A stretch of 64,000 nt of DNA from Xanthobacter sp. YC-JY1 (GCF_021730305.1 NZ_CP032674.1:186001-250000); one strand, 5' to 3'. Counted from the stretch's first letter, positions 40,808-50,881 are shown. A program made the numbers and translations. Notes: generated by a model from the sequence alone, not told the origin.

Positions 40808-42156
40808 GTGCGGCCCAGGTGAACACGTCCCCGATGAACGCCCTCCAGCGCCTGCGTTCCGCCGTGGAAAGCGGGATGGAGGAACACCCCCTCGTGCGCG
40901 TCGGCGGCATCGTACGGGAGGTGGCGCCGACCCATGTGCGGGTCTCCGGCCTCTCCAGCTTCGTCACGCTGGGCGAGCGGGTGGGCTTCGAGCAGGCGTC
41001 GGGCACCAGCATCGGCGAGGTCGTGCGCATCGATGCCGCCGGCGCGGTGGTGAAGCCGTTCGACGAGCGGGTGTCGGTGGGCATCGGCACGCCGGCCTTC
41101 CGCATCGGCCCCCTCGCGCTCAGCCCGGATCGTTCCTGGAAAGGCCGCGTCATCGACGCGCTGGGCCGCCCGCTGGACCGGCCCGAAACGCTGGCACATG
41201 GCCCCCGCCGCATGCCGCTCGATGCCGAGCCGCCGCCGGCCATGGCGCGCGGGCGGGTGCATCGGCCCCTCGTCACCGGGGTGCGCGCGGTGGATATCTT
41301 CACCCCCATCTGCGAGGGCCAGCGCATCGGCATCTTCGCCGGCTCGGGCGTGGGCAAGTCCACGCTGCTCTCCATGTTCGCGCGCTCGGCCGGCTTCGAC
41401 ACCGTCGTGGTGGCGCTGGTGGGCGAACGTGGACGCGAGGTGCGCGAATTCCTCGAAGGCCCGCTCGCCGCCAGCCGTGATCGAGCGGTGGTCATCGTCT
41501 CCACCTCCGACCAGAGCCCGATGATGCGCCGCCTCGCCCCGCAGGCGGCGCTGGCGGTGGCGGAATATTTCCGCGATGCCGGGGAGAGCGTGCTGCTCAT
41601 CGTCGATTCCGTCACCCGCTATGCCCATGCCGCGCGCGACGTGGCTCTGGCGGCGGGCGAGCCGGCGGTGGCGCGGGGCTATGCGCCGAGCGTCTTCTCC
41701 ACGCTGCCGAAGCTGCTGGAGCGGGCCGGGCCGGGGATGGAGGGGGAGGGGTCGATCACCGGCATCTTTTCGGTGCTGGTGGATGGCGACGACCACAACG
41801 ACCCCGTCGCCGATGCCATCCGCGGCACGCTGGACGGCCACATCGTGCTCGACCGCGCCATCGCGGACCAGGGGCGCTTTCCGGCCATCAATTTGCTCGG
41901 CTCCATCTCGCGGCTGGCCGGCGAGGTGTGGAGCGAGCCGGAGCGCGATCTGGTGCGGCGGCTGAAGGCCATGATCGCCCGCTTCGAGGACACCAGCGAC
42001 CTGCGCCTGATGGGTGGCTACCAGCCCGGCGCCGATGGCGAGCTGGACCAGGCGGTGGCCATCGTGCCGCGCATCTACGACGCGCTCCGGCAGGACCCCG
42101 GCGACCCGCCGAGCCTTGCCGCCTTCTCCGATCTCGCGGCCGCGCTGAAGGCCTGA
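40804..42156 (+). CDS. fliI: Flagellar type III export ATPase FliI
   Basis: A 450-residue F1-beta-like ATPase with Walker A GSGVGKST at 180-187, catalytic-region ALVGERGREVREF, Walker B VLLIVDSVTRYAHA, and the export-ATPase signature near DGDDHNDPVADAIRGTLDGH (split). It powers substrate unfolding at the export gate with FliH (fliH is 17 kb away). The gene overlaps flgF by ATGA and ends the unit. Length and residues are normal. Confidence 0.97.
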   Translation: MSAAQVNTSPMNALQRLRSAVESGMEEHPLVRVGGIVREVAPTHVRVSGLSSFVTLGERVGFEQASGTSIGEVVRIDAAGAVVKPFDERVSVGIGTPAFRIGPLALSPDRSWKGRVIDALGRPLDRPETLAHGPRRMPLDAEPPPAMARGRVHRPLVTGVRAVDIFTPICEGQRIGIFAGSGVGKSTLLSMFARSAGFDTVVVALVGERGREVREFLEGPLAASRDRAVVIVSTSDQSPMMRRLAPQAALAVAEYFRDAGESVLLIVDSVTRYAHAARDVALAAGEPAVARGYAPSVFSTLPKLLERAGPGMEGEGSITGIFSVLVDGDDHNDPVADAIRGTLDGHIVLDRAIADQGRFPAINLLGSISRLAGEVWSEPERDLVRRLKAMIARFEDTSDLRLMGGYQPGADGELDQAVAIVPRIYDALRQDPGDPPSLAAFSDLAAALKA

Positions 42157-42173
42157 CTCCAGCCCCGCGCAAG
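42157..42173 (+). promoter_or_regulatory. Motility box upstream of flgE (14/17 to consensus)
   Basis: CTCCAGCCCCGCGCAAG begins directly after the fliI stop codon, 92 nt before flgE. TCAGAT (42184-42189) follows after 10 nt. Confidence 0.6.
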
Positions 42174-42265
42174 CCATCCGCCCTCAGATGCGCTGATGAC
42201 ACTGGCGCAGGCTCCGCCCTCCGGCGGACGGCGCGCCCCCTCCAGACCGCGATGAGGACCGAGCC

Positions 42266-43522
42266 ATGAGCCTTTACGGAATGCTGCGCACCAGCGTGTC
42301 GGGGATGACCGCGCAATCCAACCTGCTCGGCACGGTCTCCGACAACATCGCCAATGCCGGCACCGCAGGCTACAAGCGCGCCGACACGCAATTCTCCTCG
42401 CTTCTCTTGGAGACCGGCGGCACGGAATATCAATCCGGCTCGGTCAATACGGACGTGCGCTATGCCATCAGCCAGCAGGGCGCGCTGAACTACACGTCGT
42501 CCTCTACCGATCTCGCGGTGCAGGGCTCGGGCTTCTTCCTCGTCACCGACCCCTCCGGCCAGACCCAATTGACCCGCGCGGGCTCGTTCCAGGTTGACGC
42601 CAGCACCGGCAATCTCGTGAACAGCGCCGGCCTCACCCTGATGGGCTATGACGTCTCGGCCGGCGACCCCAACGTGGTGCTCAACGGCACGGCCGGCCTC
42701 GTGCCCATCAATTTGCAGAACACCAAGCTGGCGGCGACGCCCTCCACCGAGGGCACGTTCGCGGCCAACTTGCCGTCCAATGCGGCGGTCGCCGCCGCCC
42801 CCACCGCCGGTGCCAACGTTGCGGGTGCGAGCTTTTCGGAGAAGTCCTCGCTCGTCGCCTACGACAATCTCGGCAATGCGGTGACGCTCGATCTCTACCT
42901 GACCAAGACCGCGGCGAGCCCCGACACCTGGCAGCTCGCGGTCTATGACCGCGCTGGCGCCCCCGCCACGGGCACGTTCCCCTATGCATCCGGGCCGCTG
43001 TTTACGCAGACGCTGAGCTTCGACGCCACCGGCAAGCTCGCCTCGGGCAACAGCATCTCGCTTGCCGTGCCGAACGGGGCGACGCTGACGCTGGATCTTG
43101 CCGGCATGTCGCAGCTCGCGGCGCCCTACACGCCGTTCACTGCCAGCGTGAACGGCAATGCGCCGAGCGCCATTTCCGACTTCTCCATCGCCAAGGACGG
43201 CACCGTCTACGCCACCGATGCCAATGGCCGGAAATCCGCCATCTACCGCATCCCGCTCGGCACCGTTCAGAGCGCCGACCGGCTGGAGCCACTCACCGGA
43301 AATGCCTACACCACCACGCTGGAATCCGGTGCCATCCAGATCGGCTTTCCCAACGAGGGCGGGGTCGGCACGCTGCTCTCCGGAGCCACCGAGCAGTCCA
43401 ACGTGGACATGGCCTCCGAACTCACCCGCATGATCGTGGCGCAGCGCGACTACACCGCCAATTCCAAGGTTTTCCAGACCGGCACCGAGCTGCTCGACGT
43501 GCTGATGAACCTGAAGCGCTGA
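42266..43522 (+). CDS. flgE: Flagellar hook protein FlgE
   Basis: A 418-residue hook protein: N-terminal LRTSVSGMTAQSNLLGTVSDNIANAGTAGYKRAD (split), internal YDNLGNAVTLDLYLTKT, and C-terminal SNVDMASELTRMIVAQRDYTANSKVFQTG (split). It heads flgE-flgK-flgL-flaF-flbT. A GAGG sits before the ATG. The length is close to that of other rhizobial hook proteins. Confidence 0.96.
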   Translation: MSLYGMLRTSVSGMTAQSNLLGTVSDNIANAGTAGYKRADTQFSSLLLETGGTEYQSGSVNTDVRYAISQQGALNYTSSSTDLAVQGSGFFLVTDPSGQTQLTRAGSFQVDASTGNLVNSAGLTLMGYDVSAGDPNVVLNGTAGLVPINLQNTKLAATPSTEGTFAANLPSNAAVAAAPTAGANVAGASFSEKSSLVAYDNLGNAVTLDLYLTKTAASPDTWQLAVYDRAGAPATGTFPYASGPLFTQTLSFDATGKLASGNSISLAVPNGATLTLDLAGMSQLAAPYTPFTASVNGNAPSAISDFSIAKDGTVYATDANGRKSAIYRIPLGTVQSADRLEPLTGNAYTTTLESGAIQIGFPNEGGVGTLLSGATEQSNVDMASELTRMIVAQRDYTANSKVFQTGTELLDVLMNLKR

Positions 43523-43554
43523 TCTGACGCCGCCGCGCCGCGCACGGGTGCATC

Positions 43555-45009
43555 ATGAGCCTTTCCCTCGCCTTCAACACGGCGCAGTCCTCGCTCTCCG
43601 CCAATGCGGCGAAGATCGCCCTGTCCAGCCGCAACGTGGCAGGAGCGGGCGAGGCCTCCGCTTCGCGCAAGATCGCCGTCACCACCACGGCGGCGGATGG
43701 ATCGGTACGGGTGGTTTCCATCACCCGCGCCACCGGCAGCGCGCTGTTCGACCGGATGCTCGGCGCCACCTCCGACAGCGCCGCGCAGCAGGCCCTCGCC
43801 AGTGGCCTCGACCGTCTCGCCCAGACCGTGGGCGACCCGCAGGACCCGACGTCGCCCGTTGCCCGCCTCGGCACGCTGAAGGATGCCCTGACCCGCGCCG
43901 CCGATACGCCGGACGACATGACGCTCGCCCAGGCGGCCGTGACCGCCGCGCAGGACCTCGCCTCTTCCCTCAACACCGCCACCGACACGGTGCAGCAGGT
44001 GCGCACGGATGCGGACGCGGCCATCGCCACCTCTGTCGGCAACGTCAACGACCTGCTCCACCAGTTCGAGGCGGAGAACAGCGGCATCGTGAAGGGCACC
44101 GCCGCCGGCGCCGACATGACCGATGCGCTGGACCGGCGCGATGCCATCCTCGCCAGGCTCTCCGAGGAGATCGGCATCTCCACGGTGACGCGCGCCAACA
44201 ACGACATCGTCATCTACACCGAGGGCGGCGCCACCCTGTTCGAGACCACAGCCCGCGCGGTGGGCTTCACTCCGTCCCATACGCTCGATGCGAAGACGGA
44301 CGGCGGCAGCGTGTTCGTGGACGGCGTGTCGGTGACGGGGCGCGATGCCACAATGCCGGTGCGCAGCGGCCGCATCGCCGGCCTCACCCAATTGCGCGAC
44401 ACGGCCGCGAGCACCTACCAGACGCAGCTGGACGAACTGGCCCGCGGGCTGGTGGATGCCTTCGCCGAGACTGACGGCGCCGGCACTGTCCGCGCCGGCC
44501 TGTTCGTGCCGGCTGCGGCGAGCGCCACCGTGCCCGGCGGTCTCGCGCGCGGCCTTGCGGGAACGCTGGCGGTGAATGCGGCCGTGGACGTCGCGCAGGG
44601 CGGCGACATCCGCCTGCTGCGCGACGGCGGCATGAACGGTGCGGCCTTCGCCTCCAACACCACGGGCGCCGCGAGCTTCGCCGGCCGGCTCAAGGAGATG
44701 GTGGCGGCGGTCGACGCCCCCCGCACCTATGATGGCGCCGCGCAGCTCTCCGACAACCAGAGCCTCGTCTCCTTCGGCACCGCCTCGGTGAGCTGGCTGC
44801 AGGGCGCGCGCAAGGCGGCGGACGCGCGCCTCGATTCCGAAAAGACGGTGCTGGCGCAGGCGTCCAACGCGCTCTCCGCCGCCACCGGCGTGAACCTCGA
44901 CGACGAATATGCCAGCCAGCTCGAACTGGAGCGCGGCTATCAGGCCACCTCCAAGCTGATGGGCGTCGTGAACCAGCTTTATGACAGCCTCTTCCAGATG
45001 ATCGGCTAA
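43555..45009 (+). CDS. flgK: Hook-filament junction protein FlgK
   Basis: A 484-residue HAP1 protein. The N-terminal helix region (SLAFNTAQSSLSANAAKIALSSRNVAG, split), the middle TDALDRRDAILARLSEEIGI (split) motif and the C-terminal GVNLDDEYASQLELERGYQATSKLM segment (split) fit FlgK. It caps the hook before flagellin polymerises. It lies 32 bp after flgE and 3 bp before flgL. Confidence 0.94.
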   Translation: MSLSLAFNTAQSSLSANAAKIALSSRNVAGAGEASASRKIAVTTTAADGSVRVVSITRATGSALFDRMLGATSDSAAQQALASGLDRLAQTVGDPQDPTSPVARLGTLKDALTRAADTPDDMTLAQAAVTAAQDLASSLNTATDTVQQVRTDADAAIATSVGNVNDLLHQFEAENSGIVKGTAAGADMTDALDRRDAILARLSEEIGISTVTRANNDIVIYTEGGATLFETTARAVGFTPSHTLDAKTDGGSVFVDGVSVTGRDATMPVRSGRIAGLTQLRDTAASTYQTQLDELARGLVDAFAETDGAGTVRAGLFVPAAASATVPGGLARGLAGTLAVNAAVDVAQGGDIRLLRDGGMNGAAFASNTTGAASFAGRLKEMVAAVDAPRTYDGAAQLSDNQSLVSFGTASVSWLQGARKAADARLDSEKTVLAQASNALSAATGVNLDDEYASQLELERGYQATSKLMGVVNQLYDSLFQMIG

Positions 45010-45012
45010 GCC

Positions 45013-46062
45013 ATGCGCAGCACCTACATCTCCACCCTCGCCTGGACCTCCCCGTCCCGCGCGGCGCTGCCGAAGCTGCAATCGGACATCTCGAAGGCTA
45101 CGACGGAGATCGCCACCGGCCGTCAGGCGGACGTGGGCCTGGCGCTGGGTGTCGTGACGGGGGAGAGCGTGGCGCTGCATTTGGCGCGCGGGGCCATTCG
45201 CTCCCAGAAGGAGGGCAACGCGCTTGCCACCAGCCTCATTGGTCACAGCCAGGCGGCGCTCTCCCAGATCAGCGATGATGCCAACCTCTTCCTGAAAGAC
45301 ATCCTCGCCGGGCAGGCGGGCAATTCATCCGGCGCCATCCTCGCGGATCAGGCCAAGTCGGCGCTGGATGCACTGACCGCCCATCTCAACGCCACCGACG
45401 GGCAGCGCTACCTGTTCGCGGGCATCAACAGCGCCGAGCCACCCATGGCGGACTATGCCACCGGCCCCAAGGCGGCGGTGAATGCCGCCTTCGCCGGCGC
45501 CTTCGGCCTCGATCCCGCCGATCCGCAGGGGGACCCGAAGGTGGCGGATATCTCTGCTGCCGACATGTCGTCCTTCCTCGATGGCGCGTTCGCGGACCTG
45601 TTCGCCGATCCCGCGTGGGGCGCGAACTGGTCCGGCGCGTCGGACGAGGCGCTGACCAGCCAGATCTCCGACACCGCGCGCGTTCCCGTCACCACCACCG
45701 CCAACACGAAAGCCATGCGCAACCTTGCCATGGCATTCACGATGGTGTCGGAGCTTGGCACGGCCACCCTCTCGGAGGCGACCCGCAAGGTGGTGCTCGG
45801 CAAGGCCGTCACCGTCGCCGGAGCGGCCGTGAGCGGCGTCATCTCCCTGTCGGCTCAGCTCGGGGTGTCCAAGTCCCGCGTGGATGCGGCGGAGGAGGCC
45901 CTCGCCAAGGTTTCCGATCTCGTCGACCAGAGGATCAACGTCCTCGAAGGGGTCGATCCCGCCGAGGCGAAGACCCGCCTCGACACCCTGACGACGCAGT
46001 TGCAGATGTCCTACGCGACCACCTCGAAGGTGATGCAGCTGAGCATCCTGAACTACATCTGA
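45013..46062 (+). CDS. flgL: Hook-filament junction protein FlgL
   Basis: A 349-residue flagellin-like HAP3 protein. It has the helical N-terminus with LPKLQSDISKATTEIATGRQ (split), an LFAGINSAEPP motif in the variable part, and the flagellin-type C-terminus TRLDTLTTQLQMSYATTSKVMQLSILNYI (split). Coupled tightly to flgK. FlgL with FlgK joins hook and filament. Confidence 0.93.
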   Translation: MRSTYISTLAWTSPSRAALPKLQSDISKATTEIATGRQADVGLALGVVTGESVALHLARGAIRSQKEGNALATSLIGHSQAALSQISDDANLFLKDILAGQAGNSSGAILADQAKSALDALTAHLNATDGQRYLFAGINSAEPPMADYATGPKAAVNAAFAGAFGLDPADPQGDPKVADISAADMSSFLDGAFADLFADPAWGANWSGASDEALTSQISDTARVPVTTTANTKAMRNLAMAFTMVSELGTATLSEATRKVVLGKAVTVAGAAVSGVISLSAQLGVSKSRVDAAEEALAKVSDLVDQRINVLEGVDPAEAKTRLDTLTTQLQMSYATTSKVMQLSILNYI

Positions 46063-46076
46063 CATGAGGGTGCGTG

Positions 46077-46424
46077 ATGTACCGTTTCTCCTACGCGGAA
46101 ATACTTGACGAGTCCGCGACGCTCAACCGCGAGCGTGAACGCCTCGCCCTCGACCAGGCGGTGAATCTGCTCACCCTCGCGGCCAAGGCGGAACCCGGCT
46201 CGTGCGAGGTGCTGGCAGCGGTCGCCTATCTGCAGAAGCTCTGGGGCTTCTTCATCACCGATCTCGCCGATGCCAACAACGAGCTGCCGCGCGAGCTGCG
46301 CGCGACGCTCGCCTCACTCGGCCTGTGGGTGATCCAGGAGTGCGACCGGCTGATCTCCGGCACCGGTGGCGACATCCCCATGCTCATCGACGTCAATATT
46401 GCCATCCGGGATGGTCTGAAATGA
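46077..46424 (+). CDS. flaF: Flagellin biosynthesis regulator FlaF
   Basis: A 115-residue FlaF: YRFSYAEILDESATLNRERER, SCEVLAAVAYLQKLWGFFITDL (split) and LRATLASLGLWVIQECDRL are family hallmarks. In alphaproteobacteria FlaF promotes flagellin synthesis or secretion and balances FlbT. The ATG at 46077 has GAGGG 6 nt upstream, so it is preferred over the GTG one codon earlier. It overlaps flbT by ATGA. Confidence 0.94.
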   Translation: MYRFSYAEILDESATLNRERERLALDQAVNLLTLAAKAEPGSCEVLAAVAYLQKLWGFFITDLADANNELPRELRATLASLGLWVIQECDRLISGTGGDIPMLIDVNIAIRDGLK

Positions 46425-46834
46425 CGAAGCCCATGCACATTTCCCTCAAGGCCGGCGAAAAGCTGTTTCTCAACGGCGCCGTCTTCCAGGTGGACCGCAA
46501 GGTGACGCTGGAACTGCTCAACGACGCGACCTTCCTGCTGGAGAGCCACGTGATGCAGCCGGAAGACACCACCACGCCGCTCCGCCAGCTCTATTTCGTG
46601 GCGCAGTCGCTGCTGGTGGACCCGGCCAATGCCGAAGCCGCCCGCCGGCTGTTCTTTCGCCAGCTGGCGTCGCTGATGACGACCTTCACCAAGGCCACGA
46701 TCCTGATGAACCTCGACGAAGCGGGCCGCCTCGTCGGCGAGGGCCGGACGTTCGAGGCCCTGAAGGCGCTCAGGGGCATGTTCCCGCAGGAGGACGCGAT
46801 CCTGAACTGCGCCGTTCCGCCGAAAGTCGCCTGA
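46421..46834 (+). CDS. flbT: Flagellin mRNA regulator FlbT
   Basis: A 137-residue FlbT: MHISLKAGEKLFLNGAVFQVDRKVTLELLNDATFLLESHVM (split) and PLRQLYFVAQSLLVDP are characteristic. FlbT acts after transcription on flagellin mRNA, limiting it until the hook is complete (established in Caulobacter). The true start ATG 46421 overlaps the flaF stop; a longer open frame upstream is out of context. Confidence 0.95.
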   Translation: MTKPMHISLKAGEKLFLNGAVFQVDRKVTLELLNDATFLLESHVMQPEDTTTPLRQLYFVAQSLLVDPANAEAARRLFFRQLASLMTTFTKATILMNLDEAGRLVGEGRTFEALKALRGMFPQEDAILNCAVPPKVA

Positions 46835-46870
46835 CGCGTTCCGCGCGGTTACCCACAAGGCCGCCCGCAA

Positions 46871-46887
46871 GGTCGGCTTCGCGCAAT
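46871..46887 (+). promoter_or_regulatory. Motility box upstream of flgD (11/17, proximal half kept)
   Basis: GGTCGGCTTCGCGCAAT lies in the 90-bp gap after flbT, 37 nt before flgD. CGAGAA (46897-46902) follows after 9 nt. A further CGCAAG half-site sits just upstream at 46866-46871. Confidence 0.45.
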
Positions 46888-46924
46888 CCTCGCGGGCGAG
46901 AAGGGTGGGAAAGGAGATCGCAGC

Positions 46925-47332
46925 ATGACCCAGGTCCAGAGCGTCGCGTCCGCGGCCGGCGCCGCCGCAACCAGCAAGACGGCCTCGGCCGGCAAGGCGA
47001 ACAGCATCGACTACAACGCCTTCCTCCAGCTCCTGGTGGCGCAGTTGCAGAACCAGGACCCGACCCAGCCCATGGATTCCACCGCCTACATGTCCCAGCT
47101 CGCCTCCTTCTCCCAGGTGGAGCAGCAGGTGGCGAGCAATTCCAAGCTCGAGTCCCTGCTCGCCGCCAGCGCCTTGCAGACCGCTAACCTTGCCTTGGGC
47201 CACACCGTGACCTCCGCCGACGGCAGCATCAGCGGCAAGGTTTCCTCGGTGGAGATCACCAGCGACGGGCCGCTGGCGCAGCTCTCCAACGGCAAGAGCC
47301 TGCTCATCGGTCCCGGCGTGACGGTGAGCTGA
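46925..47332 (+). CDS. flgD: Flagellar hook cap / assembly protein FlgD
   Basis: A 135-residue short FlgD with the family motif YNAFLQLLVAQLQNQDPTQPMDSTAYMSQLASFSQVEQ (split) and a short remainder ending IGPGVTVS. The Tudor/FnIII-like domains of the ~230-aa enterobacterial FlgD are mostly missing, as is usual in rhizobia. It forms the scaffold on which the hook grows. GGAG precedes the ATG. It heads flgD-fliQ-flhA-fliR-unknown. Confidence 0.94.
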   Translation: MTQVQSVASAAGAAATSKTASAGKANSIDYNAFLQLLVAQLQNQDPTQPMDSTAYMSQLASFSQVEQQVASNSKLESLLAASALQTANLALGHTVTSADGSISGKVSSVEITSDGPLAQLSNGKSLLIGPGVTVS

Positions 47333-47333
47333 G

Positions 47334-47600
47334 ATGAACGAGGCAGATGCGCTCGGCATTGTCCATTCGGCCATCTGGACCATCCTCGTCGCCGCCGGGC
47401 CGGCGGTCGCCGCGGCCATGCTCATCGGCATCCTCGTCGCCCTGTTCCAGGCGCTGACGCAGATCCAGGAAGTCACCCTCACCTTCGTGCCGAAAATCGT
47501 CGCGGTGCTGGTGGTCGCGGCAGTGACGGGCTCCTTCATGGGCGCCCAGATCATGGCCTTCACCGAGGAAATCTACGGCCGCATCGCCAGCGGCTTCTGA
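47334..47600 (+). CDS. fliQ: Flagellar export gate protein FliQ
   Basis: An 88-residue two-helix membrane protein. GPAVAAAMLIGILVALFQALTQIQEVTLTFVPKI (split) is the FliQ signature. It forms the export gate with FliP and FliR. It starts one base after the flgD stop. Confidence 0.95.
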   Translation: MNEADALGIVHSAIWTILVAAGPAVAAAMLIGILVALFQALTQIQEVTLTFVPKIVAVLVVAAVTGSFMGAQIMAFTEEIYGRIASGF

Positions 47601-47627
47601 GCCGACGTTTGCGGGGGAGCCTGACGC

Positions 47628-49709
47628 ATGTCCGATATCACGGTGCGCGAGGCGGCGCAGGGTTCGCGCCGCGACATCGGCTTCGCCATGGGCATGGTGG
47701 GGATCCTCGCCATCCTGTTCCTGCCCATTCCGCCCGCCCTTATCGATATCGGCCTCGCGCTGTCCATCGCGCTGTCGGTGCTGATCCTGATGGTGGCGCT
47801 GTGGATCGACAAGCCGCTGGAATTCTCCGCCTTTCCCACCGTCCTCCTCATCGCGACGCTGCTGCGCCTCGGCCTCGGCGTGGCGACGACGCGCCTCATC
47901 CTCGCCCACGGCTCCGAGGGGGTGAGCGCGGCCGGGCACATCATCCACGGCTTCTCGCAGCTCGTCATGAGCGGCGATTTCGTCATCGGCATCGTGGTGT
48001 TCCTGATCCTGGTGACGGTGAACTTCCTGGTCATCACCAAGGGTGCCACCCGCATCGCGGAGGTGGGCGCGCGCTTCACGCTCGATGCCATCCCCGGCAA
48101 GCAGATGGCCATCGACGCCGATCTCAACGCCGGCCTCATCGACGACAAGGAGGCGCAGCGCCGCCGCGCCGAGCTGGAGGAGGAGAGCGCCTTCTTCGGC
48201 TCGATGGACGGCGCCTCCAAATTCGTGCGCGGCGAGGCGGTGGCGAGCCTCATCATTATCGCGGTGAACATCTTCGGCGGCATCATCATCGGCGTCACGC
48301 GGCACAAGATGCCCATCGCCGACGCCGCCGACATCTTCACCCGCCTCTCCGTGGGCGACGGCCTGGTGTCGCAGATCCCGGCCCTCGTCGTCTCCCTCTC
48401 CGCCGGCCTGCTCGTCTCCAAGGGCGGCACGCGGGGGCGGGCGGAAAAGGCGGTTCTGGGCCAGCTCGGCGCCTATCCGCGCGCGCTGTTCGTGGCGGCC
48501 GGCCTGCTCTTCGCCCTCGCGCTGGTGCCCGGCCTTCCGTTCCTGCCCTTCGCGCTCATCGGCGGCATGATGGCCTTCGTCGGCTGGTCGGTGCCGCGCC
48601 AGCTCGCCAAAGAGAAGGCGGATGCCGACGCGCGCGAGGCCGATGCGAAGCAGCTGGCGGACCGCGAGGCGCGGGAGTCGGTGAAGGAGCAGCTGAAGAC
48701 CGCCGAGATCGAGGTGTGCGTCGGCAAGCAACTGGCGACACAGGTGCTGCGGACGCCCTCGGAGCTCGGCAACCGGCTCGGCAAGATGCGGCGCAAGTTC
48801 GCCTTGCGCTACGGCTTCGTGGTGCCGGACATCCGCATGTCGGAGAGCCTCGCCGCGCCGGCCAAGGGCTACCAGATCAAGATGCACGGCACGGTCTTGG
48901 CGGCGCAGGAGATGCGCATCGGCGAACTGCTCGTGGTGGTGGGCGACGGCGCGCCGCCGGACGTGCCGGGCGACGAGGCGCGCGAGCCGGCGTTCGGCAT
49001 GAAGGCCATGTGGATTCCGGAGGCCTACGCCACCGAGGTGAAGCGCGAGGGCTTCGCGCCGGTGGACAATCTCACCGTCATCCTCACCCACCTCTCCGAG
49101 GCCATCGCCAACAACCTGCCGCAGCTTTTGTCCTACAAGAGCATGCGGGCGCTGATCGACCGGCTCGACCCCGAATACAAGCGCCTCGTGGAGGACATCT
49201 GCCCGGCGCAGATCTCCTATTCCGGCCTGCAGGCGGTGCTGAAGCTGTTGCTGGCGGAGCGCGTCTCCATCCGCAACCTGCATCTCATCCTGGAAGCGGT
49301 CGCGGAAATCGTGCCCCACGCGCGGCGCTCCGAGCAGGTGGCCGAGCATGTGCGCATGCGCATGGCGCAGCAGATCTGCGGCGATCTCGCCGAGGGCGGC
49401 GTCTTGAACGTGCTGCGCCTCGGCAGCCGCTGGGATCTCGCCTTCCACCAGAGCCTCAAGCGCGACGCCAAGGGCGAGGTCATCGAGTTCGACATCGACC
49501 CGCGCCTCGTGGAGCAGTTCGGCACGGAAGCGGCGACCGCCGTGCGCGAGCGCATGAAGGCGGGCGCGCCCTTCGTGCTCGTCACCGCGCCGGATGCGCG
49601 GCCTTATGTGCGGATGATCGTGGAGCGCATGTTCCCCTCGCTGCCCGTGCTCTCCCATGTGGAGATCGCGCGCGGGGTGGAGATCAAGGCGCTGGGCGCC
49701 ATCTCGTGA
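47628..49709 (+). CDS. flhA: Flagellar export gate protein FlhA
   Basis: A 693-residue FlhA with eight N-terminal membrane segments (about 18-330) and a C-terminal cytoplasmic domain (about 360-693). The FHIPEP-type loop is present as [20 protein letters not shown] (split), and [30 protein letters not shown] (split) is highly conserved. It is the proton-driven core of the export gate and the docking site for chaperone-substrate complexes. It ends in a GTGA overlap with fliR. Confidence 0.97.
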   Translation: MSDITVREAAQGSRRDIGFAMGMVGILAILFLPIPPALIDIGLALSIALSVLILMVALWIDKPLEFSAFPTVLLIATLLRLGLGVATTRLILAHGSEGVSAAGHIIHGFSQLVMSGDFVIGIVVFLILVTVNFLVITKGATRIAEVGARFTLDAIPGKQMAIDADLNAGLIDDKEAQRRRAELEEESAFFGSMDGASKFVRGEAVASLIIIAVNIFGGIIIGVTRHKMPIADAADIFTRLSVGDGLVSQIPALVVSLSAGLLVSKGGTRGRAEKAVLGQLGAYPRALFVAAGLLFALALVPGLPFLPFALIGGMMAFVGWSVPRQLAKEKADADAREADAKQLADREARESVKEQLKTAEIEVCVGKQLATQVLRTPSELGNRLGKMRRKFALRYGFVVPDIRMSESLAAPAKGYQIKMHGTVLAAQEMRIGELLVVVGDGAPPDVPGDEAREPAFGMKAMWIPEAYATEVKREGFAPVDNLTVILTHLSEAIANNLPQLLSYKSMRALIDRLDPEYKRLVEDICPAQISYSGLQAVLKLLLAERVSIRNLHLILEAVAEIVPHARRSEQVAEHVRMRMAQQICGDLAEGGVLNVLRLGSRWDLAFHQSLKRDAKGEVIEFDIDPRLVEQFGTEAATAVRERMKAGAPFVLVTAPDARPYVRMIVERMFPSLPVLSHVEIARGVEIKALGAIS

Positions 49710-50476
49710 CCTCCGGCGCCGTGAGCCTGCTCGCGCGCGAGGCGGTGCTCGACGCCTTCCTCGTCTTCTGCCGGGTGGGCGGCGCGCTGATGCTGATGCC
49801 GGGCATCGGCGGCCGGCACATTCCCATGCGCGTCAAGGTGTTCCTGGCGCTTGCCCTCTCCTTCGCTTTCCTGCCGCTGGTGCTGGACCAGGTGGCGCCG
49901 CGGGTGCGGACGGCGGGTTCGGGAGATTTCGTCTTCATGATCGCCGGCGAGCTTCTCACCGGCCTCCTCATCGGGCTTCTGGCGCGGCTCTATGTGACGG
50001 GGCTGCAGTTCGCCACCAGCTTCATCGCCCAGGCGGTTGGGGTCTCGCCCATGCCGGGCGTATCGGTGGAGGAGGACGAGCAATTGCCCATCCTCGCCAC
50101 CCTCATCGTCTTCGCCGCCACCGCCCTCATCTTCGTCGCCGACCTGCATCTGGAGCTGGTGAAGGGGCTGGTGGACAGCTTTTCCCGCGTGCCGCCGGGC
50201 AGCCTGCTCGCGGTGCGGCCGGCGCTGGTGGATCTCGTGGACCAGATGACGGCGGTGTTCCTGGTGGCGGTGCGGCTCTGCGGCCCCTTCATCCTCTATT
50301 CGGTGATGGTGAATTTCGCCGTGGGGCTCATCAACAAGTTCACTCCGCAGATCCCGGTCTATTTCGTGGCGACGCCCTTCGTCACCGCCGGCGGGCTGCT
50401 GCTGCTCTATGTGAGCGTGGAGCCGCTGCTCTCGGCCTTCCTCGTCGCCTTCTCCCAATGGCTGAAGGCGGGCTGA
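49706..50476 (+). CDS. fliR: Flagellar export gate protein FliR
   Basis: A 256-residue multi-pass protein with [33 protein letters not shown] (split), [22 protein letters not shown] (split) and [31 protein letters not shown] (split), diagnostic of FliR. It starts with GTG at 49706 overlapping the flhA stop. It completes the FliPQR-FlhAB gate; fliP and flhB are on the other strand. Confidence 0.96.
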   Translation: MTSGAVSLLAREAVLDAFLVFCRVGGALMLMPGIGGRHIPMRVKVFLALALSFAFLPLVLDQVAPRVRTAGSGDFVFMIAGELLTGLLIGLLARLYVTGLQFATSFIAQAVGVSPMPGVSVEEDEQLPILATLIVFAATALIFVADLHLELVKGLVDSFSRVPPGSLLAVRPALVDLVDQMTAVFLVAVRLCGPFILYSVMVNFAVGLINKFTPQIPVYFVATPFVTAGGLLLLYVSVEPLLSAFLVAFSQWLKAG

Positions 50477-50478
50477 GC

Positions 50479-50880
50479 ATGGTCAAGGAGCGACATCGCA
50501 AAGCCGAGCGCCTCGTTGCCGTGCAACGGCAACTGAAACGTGCCGCCGAGACACGCCATGCGGAGGCGGTGCGCGAGGGGGTGAGGCTCGATGGCGAAAC
50601 GGCGGACCTTGTGGCCGCCCTCGATGACGGGCGGTTCGCCCCGCTGATGCTGGAAAACGTGGCGCGGCGGCTCGAGCGCGTCGCCCTCGCCCGCCAGCAG
50701 GCGCACGCCGCCGAGGTGGCCGCCGCCGGTCAGGTGAAGGCGGAAAGCTTCACCCTGAAGCGCGCCGAGCGCCATGCCGAGACCACCGGACGGCTCGCCC
50801 GCGCCGAAGCCGAGCGCACCGCCACCGACGAGATCGCCGAGGCGAGCCTCGTATCCAGCGGACGTGCAAGCCTCGCATAA
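50479..50880 (+). CDS. Hypothetical FliJ-like coiled-coil protein
   Basis: A 133-residue, highly charged, almost wholly alpha-helical protein (Arg/Glu/Ala-rich; HRKAERLVAVQRQLKRAAE and ALARQQAHAAEVAAAGQ). It has no signal peptide. Size, coiled-coil content and position after fliR suggest the FliJ role (export chaperone that couples FliI to FlhA), and no other fliJ is visible; but no FliJ motif is certain. It starts 2 bp after fliR. Its 3' end overlaps a repeat box for the next unit. Confidence 0.6.
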   Translation: MVKERHRKAERLVAVQRQLKRAAETRHAEAVREGVRLDGETADLVAALDDGRFAPLMLENVARRLERVALARQQAHAAEVAAAGQVKAESFTLKRAERHAETTGRLARAEAERTATDEIAEASLVSSGRASLA

Positions 50881-50881
50881 G
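50865..50881 (+). promoter_or_regulatory. Motility box upstream of the FlgJ-like gene (14/17), inside a coding end
   Basis: TGCAAGCCTCGCATAAG lies across the last five codons and stop of the preceding gene, 49 nt before the FlgJ-like ATG. GCAGGG (50891-50896) follows after 9 nt. Confidence 0.55.
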
